DNA of 64,000 nucleotides, taken from NCBI RefSeq assembly GCF_022867795.2, contig NZ_CP107006.1:2604001-2668000 (forward strand), read 5' to 3'. Made by a program: the position numbers and the translations under genes. A model generated the notes under the pieces. It did not search any database. It had not been told where the DNA came from and was given only the letters and a program-made list of their open reading frames with translations. Shown piece by piece: positions 9,694 through 19,532 of the stretch (position 1 is the first letter of the stretch; each line of letters starts with the position of its first letter). The stretch comes from Chitinophaga horti (GTDB lineage: Bacteria; Bacteroidota; Bacteroidia; Chitinophagales; Chitinophagaceae).

Positions 9694-11499
9694 TCAGGGC
9701 AATAGAGCTGTTTTAAGGTAATGAATAAGATAAGCCGCCTCTTTGTTGCGTAATTCCGCACCCGGCAAATCATAATCCTGGTCTGTTGGTGTGTCGGCGT
9801 TCGGGAACCTTACGGTCTGGCCTGTACGGAACACTATTCGCGCTACACTGGCCACCGGCGCAAAACAAATATTCAGCACCGGCTTTTGATCGTTGATCGA
9901 TACATTGTAAAACCGGTTGCCTGTATTCAGTTCGATATTAATTTTCACCTGCTCACCAGCTTTATACTTACCTAGCGAACGGTTCCGGTATCCCTGTTTG
10001 GTGAGGATCGAGCCGGTGGAATCGAACAGCAATCGCAGGCAGGGCGTACCTTTCGCATCAACGACTTCTATTTCGAGCTGACCGGCATCCTGCTGCTTCG
10101 GCGTTATGGCAAACGACAGCTGCACCTTCTTCGATTCCGGGAAAACACGTTCTGCCCTGGCGTAATCGAAGGGATCACTGTCCTGCAACTGAAGCGCGTT
10201 TTCCCGCACCGCTACCTTACACCACAACGGGCTATAAATATTCCAGTATTGCAAAGCATCGCCTGCTGTAAAATTTTCGTCAACGTGATGCAGCTGCTCG
10301 TGCCGCACAGGCACCGGTATCTTACTCACCCACATGTCTTCCTTATTCATGCTGTACGTCACCCACATATGGCCGCCGGGAGGCGTACCGTCCATCTCCT
10401 GGATGCCGCGTACATATTGCGGGCCGTAGCTTTTATAGGCACCACCGTACCGCATGGCAGTAATTTCGCCATTGACCAGCAGGAGGTCCTGATAACGGAG
10501 GCCGTCAGCGCTGGTACTCACTGCCAGTGGCCAGCGAAATTCTGAAGGATTGTATACTGCAGCATACTTGCCATCCGTCGTACGCTGCGCCCAGAACTTC
10601 GCATTGGCGTTCACAAAACCGGGTGCCCGCGTAGGATTGTACTGCCAGGTTTTGCCTTCATCTGTACTGATACTGGTGAGTGCATACTTCCAGAAGCCCG
10701 CCACGCGGCCGTCAGGGAGGTGGTAATAACTAAATGCTTTAAAGTCTTTCTTAAGCGGGATGAGCGGATCGTTACGGTCAGCCTCTTCCACCATCTGCTG
10801 CATCAGCAAAGGCGTGGCCAGTAATTCCTCGCAGGCCGCGATCAGTCCTTTATCTTTCGACCGTTTATAGAATGGGAAACTTGTCGTCTTTTCATCGAAC
10901 CCGTGATTGAACCGCAGGAAATACACCGGGCCAAAGGATCCATCGCTTTTGATCTCGCGAATCACCCGGCCGATGCCATTACCATCATTCGGATCATCCT
11001 TCTCTCCCAGCGCGATGCCGTAGTAGCCGAGCGCGAACAGGCGTTTGGAGCGGGAGGTATAAAAACCAATACGCTGGTGCATAACGGCAACATTGTTTCG
11101 GGCCGTATCTTTCTTACCAGGTTTTACAAACCCATCCGGGATCTTGTATTCGGGAAATACGATTACCGGTGCGTTCCACTGGTAGCCGTCCTTCGAGCTT
11201 TGCAACAGCGTCCTGCCCGGCGCCACGTGCTCACCAACCGGGTTGCTGAGGTATTCCAGGTAAAAAGTGCCGTTGTGACAGGCGAGCATCGGCGCATGAT
11301 TGTAGGTCCAGTTGTTCACGCCCGTATCGGAACGCAGCGCGCGCATCGTCTGGATATTATGCACGCCAATGGCCGGCGACAGTTGTCCGTGGTGGTAGTC
11401 CACGTTAGACAAAGTTGTGCCGGTGTAACGCACCGTATCCTGCGCCTGCAGGGCGAACGGCGTAATGCAAAGTAAGAGGTAGAAACAAATCCGCATCAT
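9694..11499 (-). CDS. Sialidase-like beta-propeller protein (GH143-like)
   Basis: 601 residues with a signal peptide (LLLCITPFALQAQ). Residues about 60-420 look like a six-bladed sialidase propeller with Asp-box-like motifs (SSKDGYQW, STDEGKTW, STSADG). Residues about 430-590 form a beta-sandwich, probably a concanavalin-like or carbohydrate-binding domain. By fold and by its place directly ahead of the GH142-like gene, the best guess is a hydrolase for the ulosonic acid Dha of rhamnogalacturonan II (GH143), but a plain GH33-type enzyme is possible. The start overlaps the GH43-like stop as ATGA. Confidence 0.6.
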   Translation of the reverse strand: MMRICFYLLLCITPFALQAQDTVRYTGTTLSNVDYHHGQLSPAIGVHNIQTMRALRSDTGVNNWTYNHAPMLACHNGTFYLEYLSNPVGEHVAPGRTLLQSSKDGYQWNAPVIVFPEYKIPDGFVKPGKKDTARNNVAVMHQRIGFYTSRSKRLFALGYYGIALGEKDDPNDGNGIGRVIREIKSDGSFGPVYFLRFNHGFDEKTTSFPFYKRSKDKGLIAACEELLATPLLMQQMVEEADRNDPLIPLKKDFKAFSYYHLPDGRVAGFWKYALTSISTDEGKTWQYNPTRAPGFVNANAKFWAQRTTDGKYAAVYNPSEFRWPLAVSTSADGLRYQDLLLVNGEITAMRYGGAYKSYGPQYVRGIQEMDGTPPGGHMWVTYSMNKEDMWVSKIPVPVRHEQLHHVDENFTAGDALQYWNIYSPLWCKVAVRENALQLQDSDPFDYARAERVFPESKKVQLSFAITPKQQDAGQLEIEVVDAKGTPCLRLLFDSTGSILTKQGYRNRSLGKYKAGEQVKINIELNTGNRFYNVSINDQKPVLNICFAPVASVARIVFRTGQTVRFPNADTPTDQDYDLPGAELRNKEAAYLIHYLKTALLP

Positions 11500-12404
11500 G
11501 TCTTCTCAAAATGTTTTAACAGCGACTTTATTACTTTTCGCTTCACCGGTACGATGGTGCCGTGCTTATGGTCTGCAGGCACCTGCACCGCCGACTTTTC
11601 AAAATGAATAAAGTCCTTCGTTTGCACGGCTTCATACGTTTTGGTCTGATATGCATCGAAGTAGATCAGCCAATGATCCTGCAGCCTCACCACCGACGGC
11701 CCCTCTGTGAATTGCGCTGTAAATGGCGCCGATACCTGTTTCCAGGGCCCGGTCGCTGTTTCGCCGAAAGCAACTTTCAGGTTACGCTCAGGCCGTGTAT
11801 TGTCTTTCAGCACCAGCACATAATCGTTGACTGCCCGGGGTACGATCACCGCATCTATCACACTAAAACCCGGATCGAGAAACAATGTGGGGGGCGTAAA
11901 TGATTGAAAGTCGCTGGTAGCCGTATAATATAGGCGATGGTTATTACTGTCATCCTCCTGCCCTTTTTCGAAGCGACCGGGAATGCAGGAGGCCCACACG
12001 ATCAGATATCTAGCGGTGGCTTCATCATAAAAAAGCTCCGGCGCCCATACGTTCACTGCCGCTTCACTTTGCATAGCAGGTATCCATCGCGGTGTACTCC
12101 AATGCACCAGGTCTTTTGAGGAGGCATAGCCGAAACCCTTGTCTTGGCGCCAGCTGCTCGTCCATACCAGGTGAAACGTACCATCGGGGCCCTGCACCAT
12201 CGACGGGTCCCGCATTACCTGCTGTACACCCACAGACGGGCGCAACAGCACCGTATCGAGATCCGACCAGCGGCGACCATCGTAGCTGTACAGCATGCGC
12301 AGTCCTTCGTTCGCAGGTTCGTGAAACGAAGTAAACACATAGGCCTGTCTGCCGCAGGAAGTCAGCAGCAATATCAAACAGCTATATAAAACCAGTATTC
12401 TCAT
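11496..12404 (-). CDS. GH43-like lipoprotein glycosidase
   Basis: 302 residues from MRILVLYSC, chosen because it begins three bases after the GH140 stop and gives a lipoprotein signal with lipobox LLTSC. The fold is a five-bladed propeller of the GH43/62/68 type: RDPSMVQGPDG (catalytic base Asp region), NVWAPELFYDE, IDAVIVPR and FTEGPSVV, which supplies the likely general acid Glu. Family members release arabinofuranose or xylose. As a lipoprotein it is probably anchored to the outer or inner membrane. It lies between the apiosidase and the GH143-like gene. Confidence 0.78.
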   Translation of the reverse strand: MRILVLYSCLILLLTSCGRQAYVFTSFHEPANEGLRMLYSYDGRRWSDLDTVLLRPSVGVQQVMRDPSMVQGPDGTFHLVWTSSWRQDKGFGYASSKDLVHWSTPRWIPAMQSEAAVNVWAPELFYDEATARYLIVWASCIPGRFEKGQEDDSNNHRLYYTATSDFQSFTPPTLFLDPGFSVIDAVIVPRAVNDYVLVLKDNTRPERNLKVAFGETATGPWKQVSAPFTAQFTEGPSVVRLQDHWLIYFDAYQTKTYEAVQTKDFIHFEKSAVQVPADHKHGTIVPVKRKVIKSLLKHFEKT

Positions 12405-12406
12405 AT

Positions 12407-13753
12407 CTATCTTTCCAGGACCAGCACCCAATCTTCCTTACTCACCGGCGGCTCAAACTTCGTGACGCCCTTTAGGGCCGGCATCACAAAACTCGTCGTT
12501 TCCCCCGTTGCTGGCTTAAACCAGGCTGCTTTGCCCACATTAAAACCTAATTTCGACAGATCTACGTCGAACGCCTGCCCCGTAAACGTGTACACCAACG
12601 CATAATCTTTGGCTTTTGTGGCCAACAGGTAGTCATAACGGCGGCCTGTATTAGTGGGCAATATCTCTTGCGCGGGTTTGCGGTCGAAATAAGGACGTTG
12701 TTCTAAGAGTTTCTTCAGGTATTGCATCTGCTGCGCGCCGGGCGATCCGATCGCAGTTTTCCAATCGGTCGTTACGCCATAATTGGCACCTGCGTCTCCC
12801 TGATGATGAAACTGCATTACCGCATTCTCTCCATAGGTAAAGCCTGCGCCACCCGCAAACACGCTCCAATAGGCATACCGGCGAAGGTCAGCGGCATTCC
12901 ACCGCACCTCCAGGCTGTCGTGCAAACCATGCGGAATATTTTCGTAAGAAGGCTCACCATCAAACACCGGCTTCACCGGGCGACGATTATAATCGGCCTG
13001 CACGTAACGCCAGTTATCTTCTCCATAAAAGTGCAGATCATTTTTGCTGGTATCCTGCGCATATGTGCGATGGCCACTCTGGAAGATGTTAAAATCCAGC
13101 CAGGCAGCATTGTGAAACCAGTCGGAAGATGAGTAGCGCCCACGCGGATGGTACGTAACCAGGTGTTGCGGATCATGCTTCTTTAGCGTAGTGCCGATCT
13201 TTTGCCATACCGCCAGACCTTCCGAGCCACGTACATCGCCACCATTCATCCACACTACGTTCGACTTCCCTTTAAACCGTGTAGCCAGGAACGTTGCATA
13301 CGCTTCCGCCTGCGACACGCTTACATGGCCACCCTTCACATTACTTCCCCAAACCGGCACTAAGGCCATATAGATCCCGCGTTTCGCGGCTTCGTCCACG
13401 ATAAACTCCACATGATCCCAATAGTCGTAACCGTCTTTTACGTACGGCTTCGATACATCGCCATTCACCAGGGCCGAATCACCATATACATTCTTCGCAC
13501 TTTTCAGTTCATGCAGCACCATTACCTGGATGACGTTAAAACCTTGTGCCTTACGGCCATCCAGGTATTGCAGGGCATCTTCGCGATTACATTTCACAAA
13601 GAGCAGCCAGCCGGTATCGCCGAGCCAGAAGAAGGGCTTTCCATCTGCCGTGCAGAAGAAACGTTTATTGGGCGATACTTTGATAGCGGGCAGTGACTGC
13701 CCGTTCGCCAGACATGCCCATACGATCAGCCATCCTGTGAGTAATACTTTCAT
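12407..13753 (-). CDS. GH140-type apiosidase (DUF4038 family)
   Basis: 448 residues, signal peptide ending in LANGQ. Residues about 28-350 form a DUF4038 TIM barrel (FFWLGDTGWLLF, GFNVIQVMVL, VPVWGSN), with likely catalytic Asp173 in WMNGGDVRG and Glu267 in VFDGEPSYE. Residues about 360-447 are the usual collagen-binding-like C-terminal beta-sandwich ending in SKEDWVLVLER. From family knowledge, GH140 cleaves the bond between D-apiose and galacturonate that joins side chains A and B to the rhamnogalacturonan II backbone. This is the strongest single clue to the substrate of the locus. It starts 3 bases after the beta-helix gene stop and is followed 3 bases after its stop by the GH43-like start. 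Confidence 0.82.
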   Translation of the reverse strand: MKVLLTGWLIVWACLANGQSLPAIKVSPNKRFFCTADGKPFFWLGDTGWLLFVKCNREDALQYLDGRKAQGFNVIQVMVLHELKSAKNVYGDSALVNGDVSKPYVKDGYDYWDHVEFIVDEAAKRGIYMALVPVWGSNVKGGHVSVSQAEAYATFLATRFKGKSNVVWMNGGDVRGSEGLAVWQKIGTTLKKHDPQHLVTYHPRGRYSSSDWFHNAAWLDFNIFQSGHRTYAQDTSKNDLHFYGEDNWRYVQADYNRRPVKPVFDGEPSYENIPHGLHDSLEVRWNAADLRRYAYWSVFAGGAGFTYGENAVMQFHHQGDAGANYGVTTDWKTAIGSPGAQQMQYLKKLLEQRPYFDRKPAQEILPTNTGRRYDYLLATKAKDYALVYTFTGQAFDVDLSKLGFNVGKAAWFKPATGETTSFVMPALKGVTKFEPPVSKEDWVLVLER

Positions 13754-13756
13754 TGC

Positions 13757-16700
13757 TTATACTTTTTTGAGCCAGAGCACCCAGTTACCACCGCCAGGCG
13801 GCGTGAACGAGGCCACTTTTCCACCCTGGGCCGTTTGCTTTACATGTTTAATTTCGCCGGAACCACTGCTGATCCATTGCACACTAAACTTCCCGGAGTA
13901 GTCTGATAGATCTGCCTTTACCTCGTTCCCGGAAAGCGGGTAAACAATAAGGCCTGTTTGCACGTTCTCCAATATCCACTGTCCTTCCGCATTCACCGGG
14001 CGCATTGTGGCCGCCGCCTGCAGGAAGGCTTCGTCTTTCACTTTAACAGCCGGTAGCGAGCCACCGGCCATTAATACGGCCCAGCCGTGTTTATCCCAGT
14101 CATTGGCGGAATAGATGACGGCCTTTTCGGGGAAGCGGCTTGTATATTCCAGTACCGCGCGGTACACCTGCTGCGCCGACGTGCTTTTGGGCTTCAGTAA
14201 CCGTGCATGCTGCCTGGGCGCAAGATGCTGCCCGCCCTGTGGTGCATAAGCCGAGCCATCTGCCTGGTAATACCAGTAGCGGATGTCGATGACATCCACC
14301 GACGCGGCGTATCGTTTATCGTTCAATATGGCATCCTGCACATCCTTCGTCGTACTCAGTCCGATCAATGCATCATTGCCCGTTTCTTTTTCCCATGCAG
14401 CGGCGATGTTCAACCAAAACTGCACGAAATGCAAAGGGCCTGTAAACTCCTCGCCGATCAGCTGGATCACGTTGTGGTTGCCCGCAAAATTGTTCAGGCA
14501 CTGGCGGATGTAGGATTGGTGCAACTGACTGCGGATGGCGTGCGCTGTATCATAGAACTGTTCGTCCATAAAAATGCGCTTGTCACCTGCGTACGGCACC
14601 GGTTCCGGGAAGCCGACGTTGTTGATGTTGTTGGCCGTGCGCCAGGGGAAGTCGGCATAGTGAGCGCCCGCTTCCAGTATGTTGTGCTGGAAGTACTGCT
14701 GATGCACCAATACGAGGCCTTTCTCATCAGCCAGGCCGGCGAACTGTTGCAGGCGACGCCAGTACCAATCGTTGTACTTTGTCAGGTCATACTTGCTCAA
14801 TCCATCCCAGGCAGTGTCTTTGCCGCTGCGCGCGAAGGGCAGTTCGTAAAACGGCGTCCATACGTCGCCGTCTATACGACGAATGCGTTCATGATCGTCG
14901 CGGCGGCGGTCGTACCAAAGCCCGTAGTTTTGTTCGATGGCTGCCACGTGGCGGGCGAGCATCGTATCGGCGACGGCGTGGAGGTCATCTGTCAGACCGG
15001 TACCTGTTCTGCCGGGTACGAAACGAGTGAGTGCGGGGGCGCTTTTCTGGAGTGCGTATGGCCTGGCGCTGCCATTCCACCACGGAACGCTTTGCCGGCT
15101 GCCTGTTACCAAAGTTTTGGCCGCGAGCAGGCGGCCGTGTTGTAATTGCAGCAGCTTACTTGTTTTCGGCTGCCCTCTTTTATCTGGAATGGATGAAAGT
15201 TGATCAATAGTTTTAGCGTCGCCCGTAATGGGGATTTGATGACGCGATGGGGCTTCGGAGATAAATTGTAAGAGTGTATTTGCTGGTGTGACAGCGAGCG
15301 CGGCCAGTTTGGCGGCTGTTTCCACGGAAGGGCTACTGCTCGCTTCCGTCGGTACTTCCATTAGTTCACGGTCGCCTGTTCGTCCCGTACGTTCATTTAA
15401 TTGTGCATAATACAGGCTGCGCGGCTCAATGCTGTTATTGGATTCTCCCCAGTAACCATTTCCTGAAAACTGGCTCCAGCTGCCGAACGACCAGTTTTGC
15501 GCGGTAGGCGGCATGTAACAATCGATACGGGCAGCGCTGCAATTCCATAACACGCTGTTCGCATTGTTCCATCCTGCCCCTTGTCCGTCCTGGCCGCGAT
15601 TCATCAGGCTGATCGCATTGCCGTCTACGTTCACTACATCATACAACACACCGGCCGACCAGCTGTCGATGCCGCCACTAAAACTGTAAGGCTGTTTAGC
15701 TTCGCACTGCACGAAAGCATTCGGACCTGGTGCACAAAAGCCAGTCGCGAAATCATGTATGCCGTTTTCTGCATAACAGCGTTGGAAAAGCGTTTGCTGT
15801 CCGGCAGTAAAGAAAGTATTCCGACGCTCTCCGCCGATTTCCGAAACAGGCTGTTGGGAGATGCAGTCTTCGACCGTCACCCGTGAGGCATTCCCGTAGA
15901 CAGCCACCGCACTGCCGGCAAAGTGTGCGAAACGCACCTGCCGAACCCACGCATCTGCTGCATTGTCGATGATGATGGCCATCCAGCGGTGGTCTTCATC
16001 TTTCGGGTTGTTGCGGTCATAGGCGGATACGATTTGCAGGTTTTCTACACCGCAATTCGTAACACGCCCCTGCCACGTGAAAGCCGCTATAGTAGCGCCC
16101 CCATAGGCTTGTGACAAAGCAGTTGTGACAGGCGCATCAAACGTAACCGCCTGCCCGTCCGCCGCTGTAACGGTACGCACCCAGTTAAGTGTGCGCTGAC
16201 CGGGTTTCCAGCCGAGCGAGGCGATTCCTCCACCAAAATGATCGGTACCTAGCGCGGCAATCCATTCGGCTGTACAGGGGCGTGTAATGATTACCTGGTC
16301 GCCTTTCTTAAAGACACGTGCATCGCGCAAAGAGATACGATTGGCGTTCACCGGCACGTAAACATCCGTTATTTCCACGGCACGCTGAACAACACGATCA
16401 TCCTTTCCCAGGATGCTGATCACTGTTTCGCGATGTTTGCCGGTGGCGTGCAGTGTGGTCTGCGAACCGCTGCCGCGCAGGATGACGCCGGAGGTGTGTA
16501 AGGACAGGCTGCCTGTCACTTCAAAGTCGCCAGCAGCCAGTAATACAGCCCCGCGCCATCCCTCTTTGGACAAAGGCAGCCGGCTCACATAGTCAATGGC
16601 CGCCTGTATACGGGAAGTAGCGTCGCCTGGTTTAACAGGTACTGTTACCTTTACCGGCACATCCGGAATTGTCGTTTCTCCTGCTTTGTAGCCGCACCAC

Positions 16701-16891
16701 GAAAAGTCAGGGATGCGGTTGCCCAGGGAGTCGGGCGCGTATTGTAGTTTACCGTTCGCGAAAGATAGCGGTGGTATCGGTTTCGGTTTCTTTTGGGCAT
16801 AGCTGGCTACTGGCTGTAACAGGCAGCAGCCTGCTATCAACGTTAACCCGCCAATGCGGCGCCATTCGGATAGTATACGGACCATCAACAT
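13757..16891 (-). CDS. Parallel beta-helix plus DUF6298-like TIM-type protein
   Basis: 1044 residues with a signal peptide (LLQPVASYAQ). Residues about 75-540 look like a right-handed parallel beta-helix (pectin-lyase fold), with short repeats such as ADAWVRQVRFAHFAG and SRVTVEDCISQQ. Residues about 610-940 look like a TIM-barrel region (YNDWYWRRLQQFAGLADEKG, NVIQLIGEEFTGP, DVIDIRYWYY), and the tail (PPGGGNWVLWLKK) resembles the C-terminal sandwich of the neighbouring GH140 protein. It probably acts on pectin in the periplasm, but no activity can be assigned. The similarity of the last 400 residues to a GH140-like layout suggests a two-enzyme fusion. Confidence 0.7.
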   Translation of the reverse strand: MLMVRILSEWRRIGGLTLIAGCCLLQPVASYAQKKPKPIPPLSFANGKLQYAPDSLGNRIPDFSWCGYKAGETTIPDVPVKVTVPVKPGDATSRIQAAIDYVSRLPLSKEGWRGAVLLAAGDFEVTGSLSLHTSGVILRGSGSQTTLHATGKHRETVISILGKDDRVVQRAVEITDVYVPVNANRISLRDARVFKKGDQVIITRPCTAEWIAALGTDHFGGGIASLGWKPGQRTLNWVRTVTAADGQAVTFDAPVTTALSQAYGGATIAAFTWQGRVTNCGVENLQIVSAYDRNNPKDEDHRWMAIIIDNAADAWVRQVRFAHFAGSAVAVYGNASRVTVEDCISQQPVSEIGGERRNTFFTAGQQTLFQRCYAENGIHDFATGFCAPGPNAFVQCEAKQPYSFSGGIDSWSAGVLYDVVNVDGNAISLMNRGQDGQGAGWNNANSVLWNCSAARIDCYMPPTAQNWSFGSWSQFSGNGYWGESNNSIEPRSLYYAQLNERTGRTGDRELMEVPTEASSSPSVETAAKLAALAVTPANTLLQFISEAPSRHQIPITGDAKTIDQLSSIPDKRGQPKTSKLLQLQHGRLLAAKTLVTGSRQSVPWWNGSARPYALQKSAPALTRFVPGRTGTGLTDDLHAVADTMLARHVAAIEQNYGLWYDRRRDDHERIRRIDGDVWTPFYELPFARSGKDTAWDGLSKYDLTKYNDWYWRRLQQFAGLADEKGLVLVHQQYFQHNILEAGAHYADFPWRTANNINNVGFPEPVPYAGDKRIFMDEQFYDTAHAIRSQLHQSYIRQCLNNFAGNHNVIQLIGEEFTGPLHFVQFWLNIAAAWEKETGNDALIGLSTTKDVQDAILNDKRYAASVDVIDIRYWYYQADGSAYAPQGGQHLAPRQHARLLKPKSTSAQQVYRAVLEYTSRFPEKAVIYSANDWDKHGWAVLMAGGSLPAVKVKDEAFLQAAATMRPVNAEGQWILENVQTGLIVYPLSGNEVKADLSDYSGKFSVQWISSGSGEIKHVKQTAQGGKVASFTPPGGGNWVLWLKKV

Positions 16892-16917
16892 CGCTCGTTT
16901 GGTAAAAGAACATCTTC

Positions 16918-18570
16918 TTACGGTTTCACTTTGGCCAGCGGCACTACACTATCGAGATACTCTTCGATGTTGGTATACCCCGAACGGGATTTGGAATACT
17001 CGGCTGCATCCGCACTGTTGTTAGGATTGAGGCCTTTCTTTTTCTCGTAATCGTCGGGTAAGCCGTCGTTGTCGCTGTCCTTGTAAGGCGTTCCTTTGTA
17101 ATCAGGATAACCGCCCACCTGGTTAATATCGGTAATTATCCCGATCTTATAAGAATCAAGTGGTAAACGGCGGTGTTTAAATTGTGTTTCCGGCGCTTTT
17201 ACTGACGGGTCGATCTCTATCTTGCCGGTGCTTACCTGTTTCACGATCCTGGTATCTACTGCATCCCGCTTTGGCAGTATCGCCCCGGCGTTGGCCAGCA
17301 CATAGGTTTTCGCTGCCTCGGCGCTTAGGACGGTTACCGGTGCCATTGGCAAAGGTTGCGTCCAGCGGATGCGTTGCAGGTACTCGCCCGTATTCTTCTC
17401 TTCCTCTACCTGCACCCCACCGTTCCAATTATCCTTCGTAATCTCCGGGTAACCTTCCATGATATTGCCTGCTACATATGCCCTGCCGTACACCTTGTAC
17501 TTCAGTTTACTGCGGCCGCTTTCCGGCTTCAGGATGCGGTGGCCTACATTGTTTTTAGGCGTGGCCGGACCTGGTTTAAAATAGTTATTGATGATGTTGA
17601 ATTGTGCCCGGTAATCACCGCCGTCTATACTGCGATGCACCCAGTTAAACACTACGTTGTTTACAAAATTGAATACGCCATTCCAGCCTACGGATGGATT
17701 ACGACCAGCGTTATTCGCCCAGAGGTTGCGCATAAACGTGCAGTTCTCCCCACCGAGGGTGCTGCCGAAAGCGTGGTTCCAGGTATCGAGTGCTTCGCCG
17801 AAAATGGAGTTCTGGATGGTGATATTCACGGTCGGAAACTTATCTTCGATCTTACCGGTGCTGTCGTTATACATGTGCCGATACATACTCATGTTTTCAT
17901 CCAGCCCCCAGGTTGCGCTTACATGGTCGATCATGATGTTGCCGATAGGATTACCGCCGATGGCATCGTCCCTGCGACCTACCCATGTTTCGCCGCGACG
18001 GAAGCGCATAAACCGGATGATTACGTCATGGGTATTGATCCACACGCTTTCTCCCGCTACACATACCCCGTCGCCCGGAGCGGTTTGTCCGGCAATGGTG
18101 ATGTAAGGTGCCCGGATGATCAGCGGCGTTTTCAGCCGGATAATACCGGCCACGTTGAATACGATTGTTCTGGCGCCGCCTTGTTCACAGGCCCGGCGCA
18201 AACTTCCCGGTCCGTCGTCGTTCAGGTTCGTTACTACGTATACTTTACCGCCACGTCCGCCGAATGAAAATTTACCGCCACCTTCTGCGCCTTTAAATGC
18301 GGGGATCGATGCCTGCGGCAACTCATCCACCCGCGAAGCCCAGGGAATAAAGGGCCGGCCATTTTTAGCTTCGGCGTCAATAATCGGCCAGGCGGCTACC
18401 CAGGCAGAATCAGAATGCGCGTTCGCCGCCTTCATCAGAGAATCAGCCGACCGCTGCACCTCACTGGGAATCTGAGGATATTGTGCAAATACATTCGACG
18501 CAACACATAAGCTTACAGTTGTCATCAATGCCAAACGAAGTCCTTCTTTTTTCAATACGCTTATTTTCAT
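16918..18570 (-). CDS. PL1-family pectate lyase
   Basis: 550 residues with a signal peptide (SLCVASNVFAQ). Residues about 90-420 carry pectate lyase beta-helix features: AEGGGKFSFGGRGGKVYVV, LRRACEQGGARTIVFNVAG, IAGQTAPGDGV, VIIRFMRFRRG and IMIDHVSATWGLDENMSMY. The C-terminus has a calcium-binding, thrombospondin-3-like stretch (DSDNDGLPDDYEKKKGLNP). It should cleave homogalacturonan by beta-elimination in a Ca-dependent way, probably freeing side-chain-bearing fragments from the backbone. It follows the surface lipoprotein gene by 21 bases. Confidence 0.88.
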   Translation of the reverse strand: MKISVLKKEGLRLALMTTVSLCVASNVFAQYPQIPSEVQRSADSLMKAANAHSDSAWVAAWPIIDAEAKNGRPFIPWASRVDELPQASIPAFKGAEGGGKFSFGGRGGKVYVVTNLNDDGPGSLRRACEQGGARTIVFNVAGIIRLKTPLIIRAPYITIAGQTAPGDGVCVAGESVWINTHDVIIRFMRFRRGETWVGRRDDAIGGNPIGNIMIDHVSATWGLDENMSMYRHMYNDSTGKIEDKFPTVNITIQNSIFGEALDTWNHAFGSTLGGENCTFMRNLWANNAGRNPSVGWNGVFNFVNNVVFNWVHRSIDGGDYRAQFNIINNYFKPGPATPKNNVGHRILKPESGRSKLKYKVYGRAYVAGNIMEGYPEITKDNWNGGVQVEEEKNTGEYLQRIRWTQPLPMAPVTVLSAEAAKTYVLANAGAILPKRDAVDTRIVKQVSTGKIEIDPSVKAPETQFKHRRLPLDSYKIGIITDINQVGGYPDYKGTPYKDSDNDGLPDDYEKKKGLNPNNSADAAEYSKSRSGYTNIEEYLDSVVPLAKVKP

Positions 18571-18591
18571 CTCTCCCGGAAATTATAGTAT

Positions 18592-19506
18592 TTATCGCTC
18601 TATTTTAACATCTACATTCACATAACTGCTCATGGCCGGTGTAGTACCGTTCGCATAATTGATGATCAGGCAGCCGGCTTTACCGGATGCTGTGCGGAAA
18701 AACACGAGGCTATTCGCCGCCAGCTGCGTTACTTTGTTCGACGTGCCGGAGGCCAGGTTGGTACGCGCCGCTGCCCGCAGCGAACCAGCAGACATCAGGG
18801 TGTTGAAGCCTGGCGAGGTCGCCTTTTTCATCACGGTCGCATTCTTCGTCCAGGTACTGATGTCGTAGAATGGAATTTGTCCCTGGGGGGCCGACAGCGC
18901 ATACAGGCAGAAACGCAGGTCATCTGTCGCTACTGTAGACGCGGCACCGGTCGTATCGTACATGATACCGAAATCGATCAGGGCGCTTTTTGCACCGCCG
19001 GTCGTATAGCTGAATACCTCGCCGGTAGTGGCCGACATATAGCAGGTATTGGTCTTAGCAGTGGTATCCGGCACCCGGAGGAAACGATAGGTAAAGAAGT
19101 CGAAATCCGCCTTGACTGTAACGACCAGGTCCTGCGAGCCGATGTAAACGCCGGATGTATCATGCGCTACGATGCGGTAGCGATAAGTACCGTTGGCGGT
19201 ATCTGCCTTTAACCGTTTAGTAGTACTGTAGCTCAGCTCCGACGTCTTCAGCGTATCTCGTGTTACAAAGCCGGTTTGATTCACGGGGTTTTTCTGGATG
19301 CCGACAAACTTCATCGGTCTTTTTGCCGTGATGGTGAAATTAAAGAAGATACTATCACCCGGGTTTACTGACACATCGCCCGTAACAAATTTCTCCCCGC
19401 TACTCAGCATCACCGTGGCGTCATTCGTGCCCACCGGCTCTGCATCCTTGTGACAGGCGGACAATCCCGCTATACAAAGTGCTGCAACTGCAACTATTTT
19501 TTTCAT
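18592..19506 (-). CDS. Surface lipoprotein, probable glycan-binding protein
   Basis: 304 residues beginning with a lipoprotein signal (LCIAGLSAC, Cys18). No known enzyme motif. Residues about 25-130 look like an Ig/Fn3-type sandwich (GDVSVNPGDSIFFNFTITAK), followed by beta-rich sequence with SYTTGGAKSALIDFGIMYD. Its position directly after SusD, ahead of the first enzyme, is where SusE/SusF-like surface glycan-binding proteins sit, so it probably helps hold the pectin fragment at the outer membrane. The family itself is not recognised. Confidence 0.7.
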   Translation of the reverse strand: MKKIVAVAALCIAGLSACHKDAEPVGTNDATVMLSSGEKFVTGDVSVNPGDSIFFNFTITAKRPMKFVGIQKNPVNQTGFVTRDTLKTSELSYSTTKRLKADTANGTYRYRIVAHDTSGVYIGSQDLVVTVKADFDFFTYRFLRVPDTTAKTNTCYMSATTGEVFSYTTGGAKSALIDFGIMYDTTGAASTVATDDLRFCLYALSAPQGQIPFYDISTWTKNATVMKKATSPGFNTLMSAGSLRAAARTNLASGTSNKVTQLAANSLVFFRTASGKAGCLIINYANGTTPAMSSYVNVDVKIER

Positions 19507-19532
19507 ATCGAAATGAATTTAACTGTCATGAA

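Noticed and set aside
14207..15145. 312-residue plus-strand open frame opposite the beta-helix protein
   Set aside because: No domain features, and the minus-strand gene is long, has a signal peptide and fits the operon.
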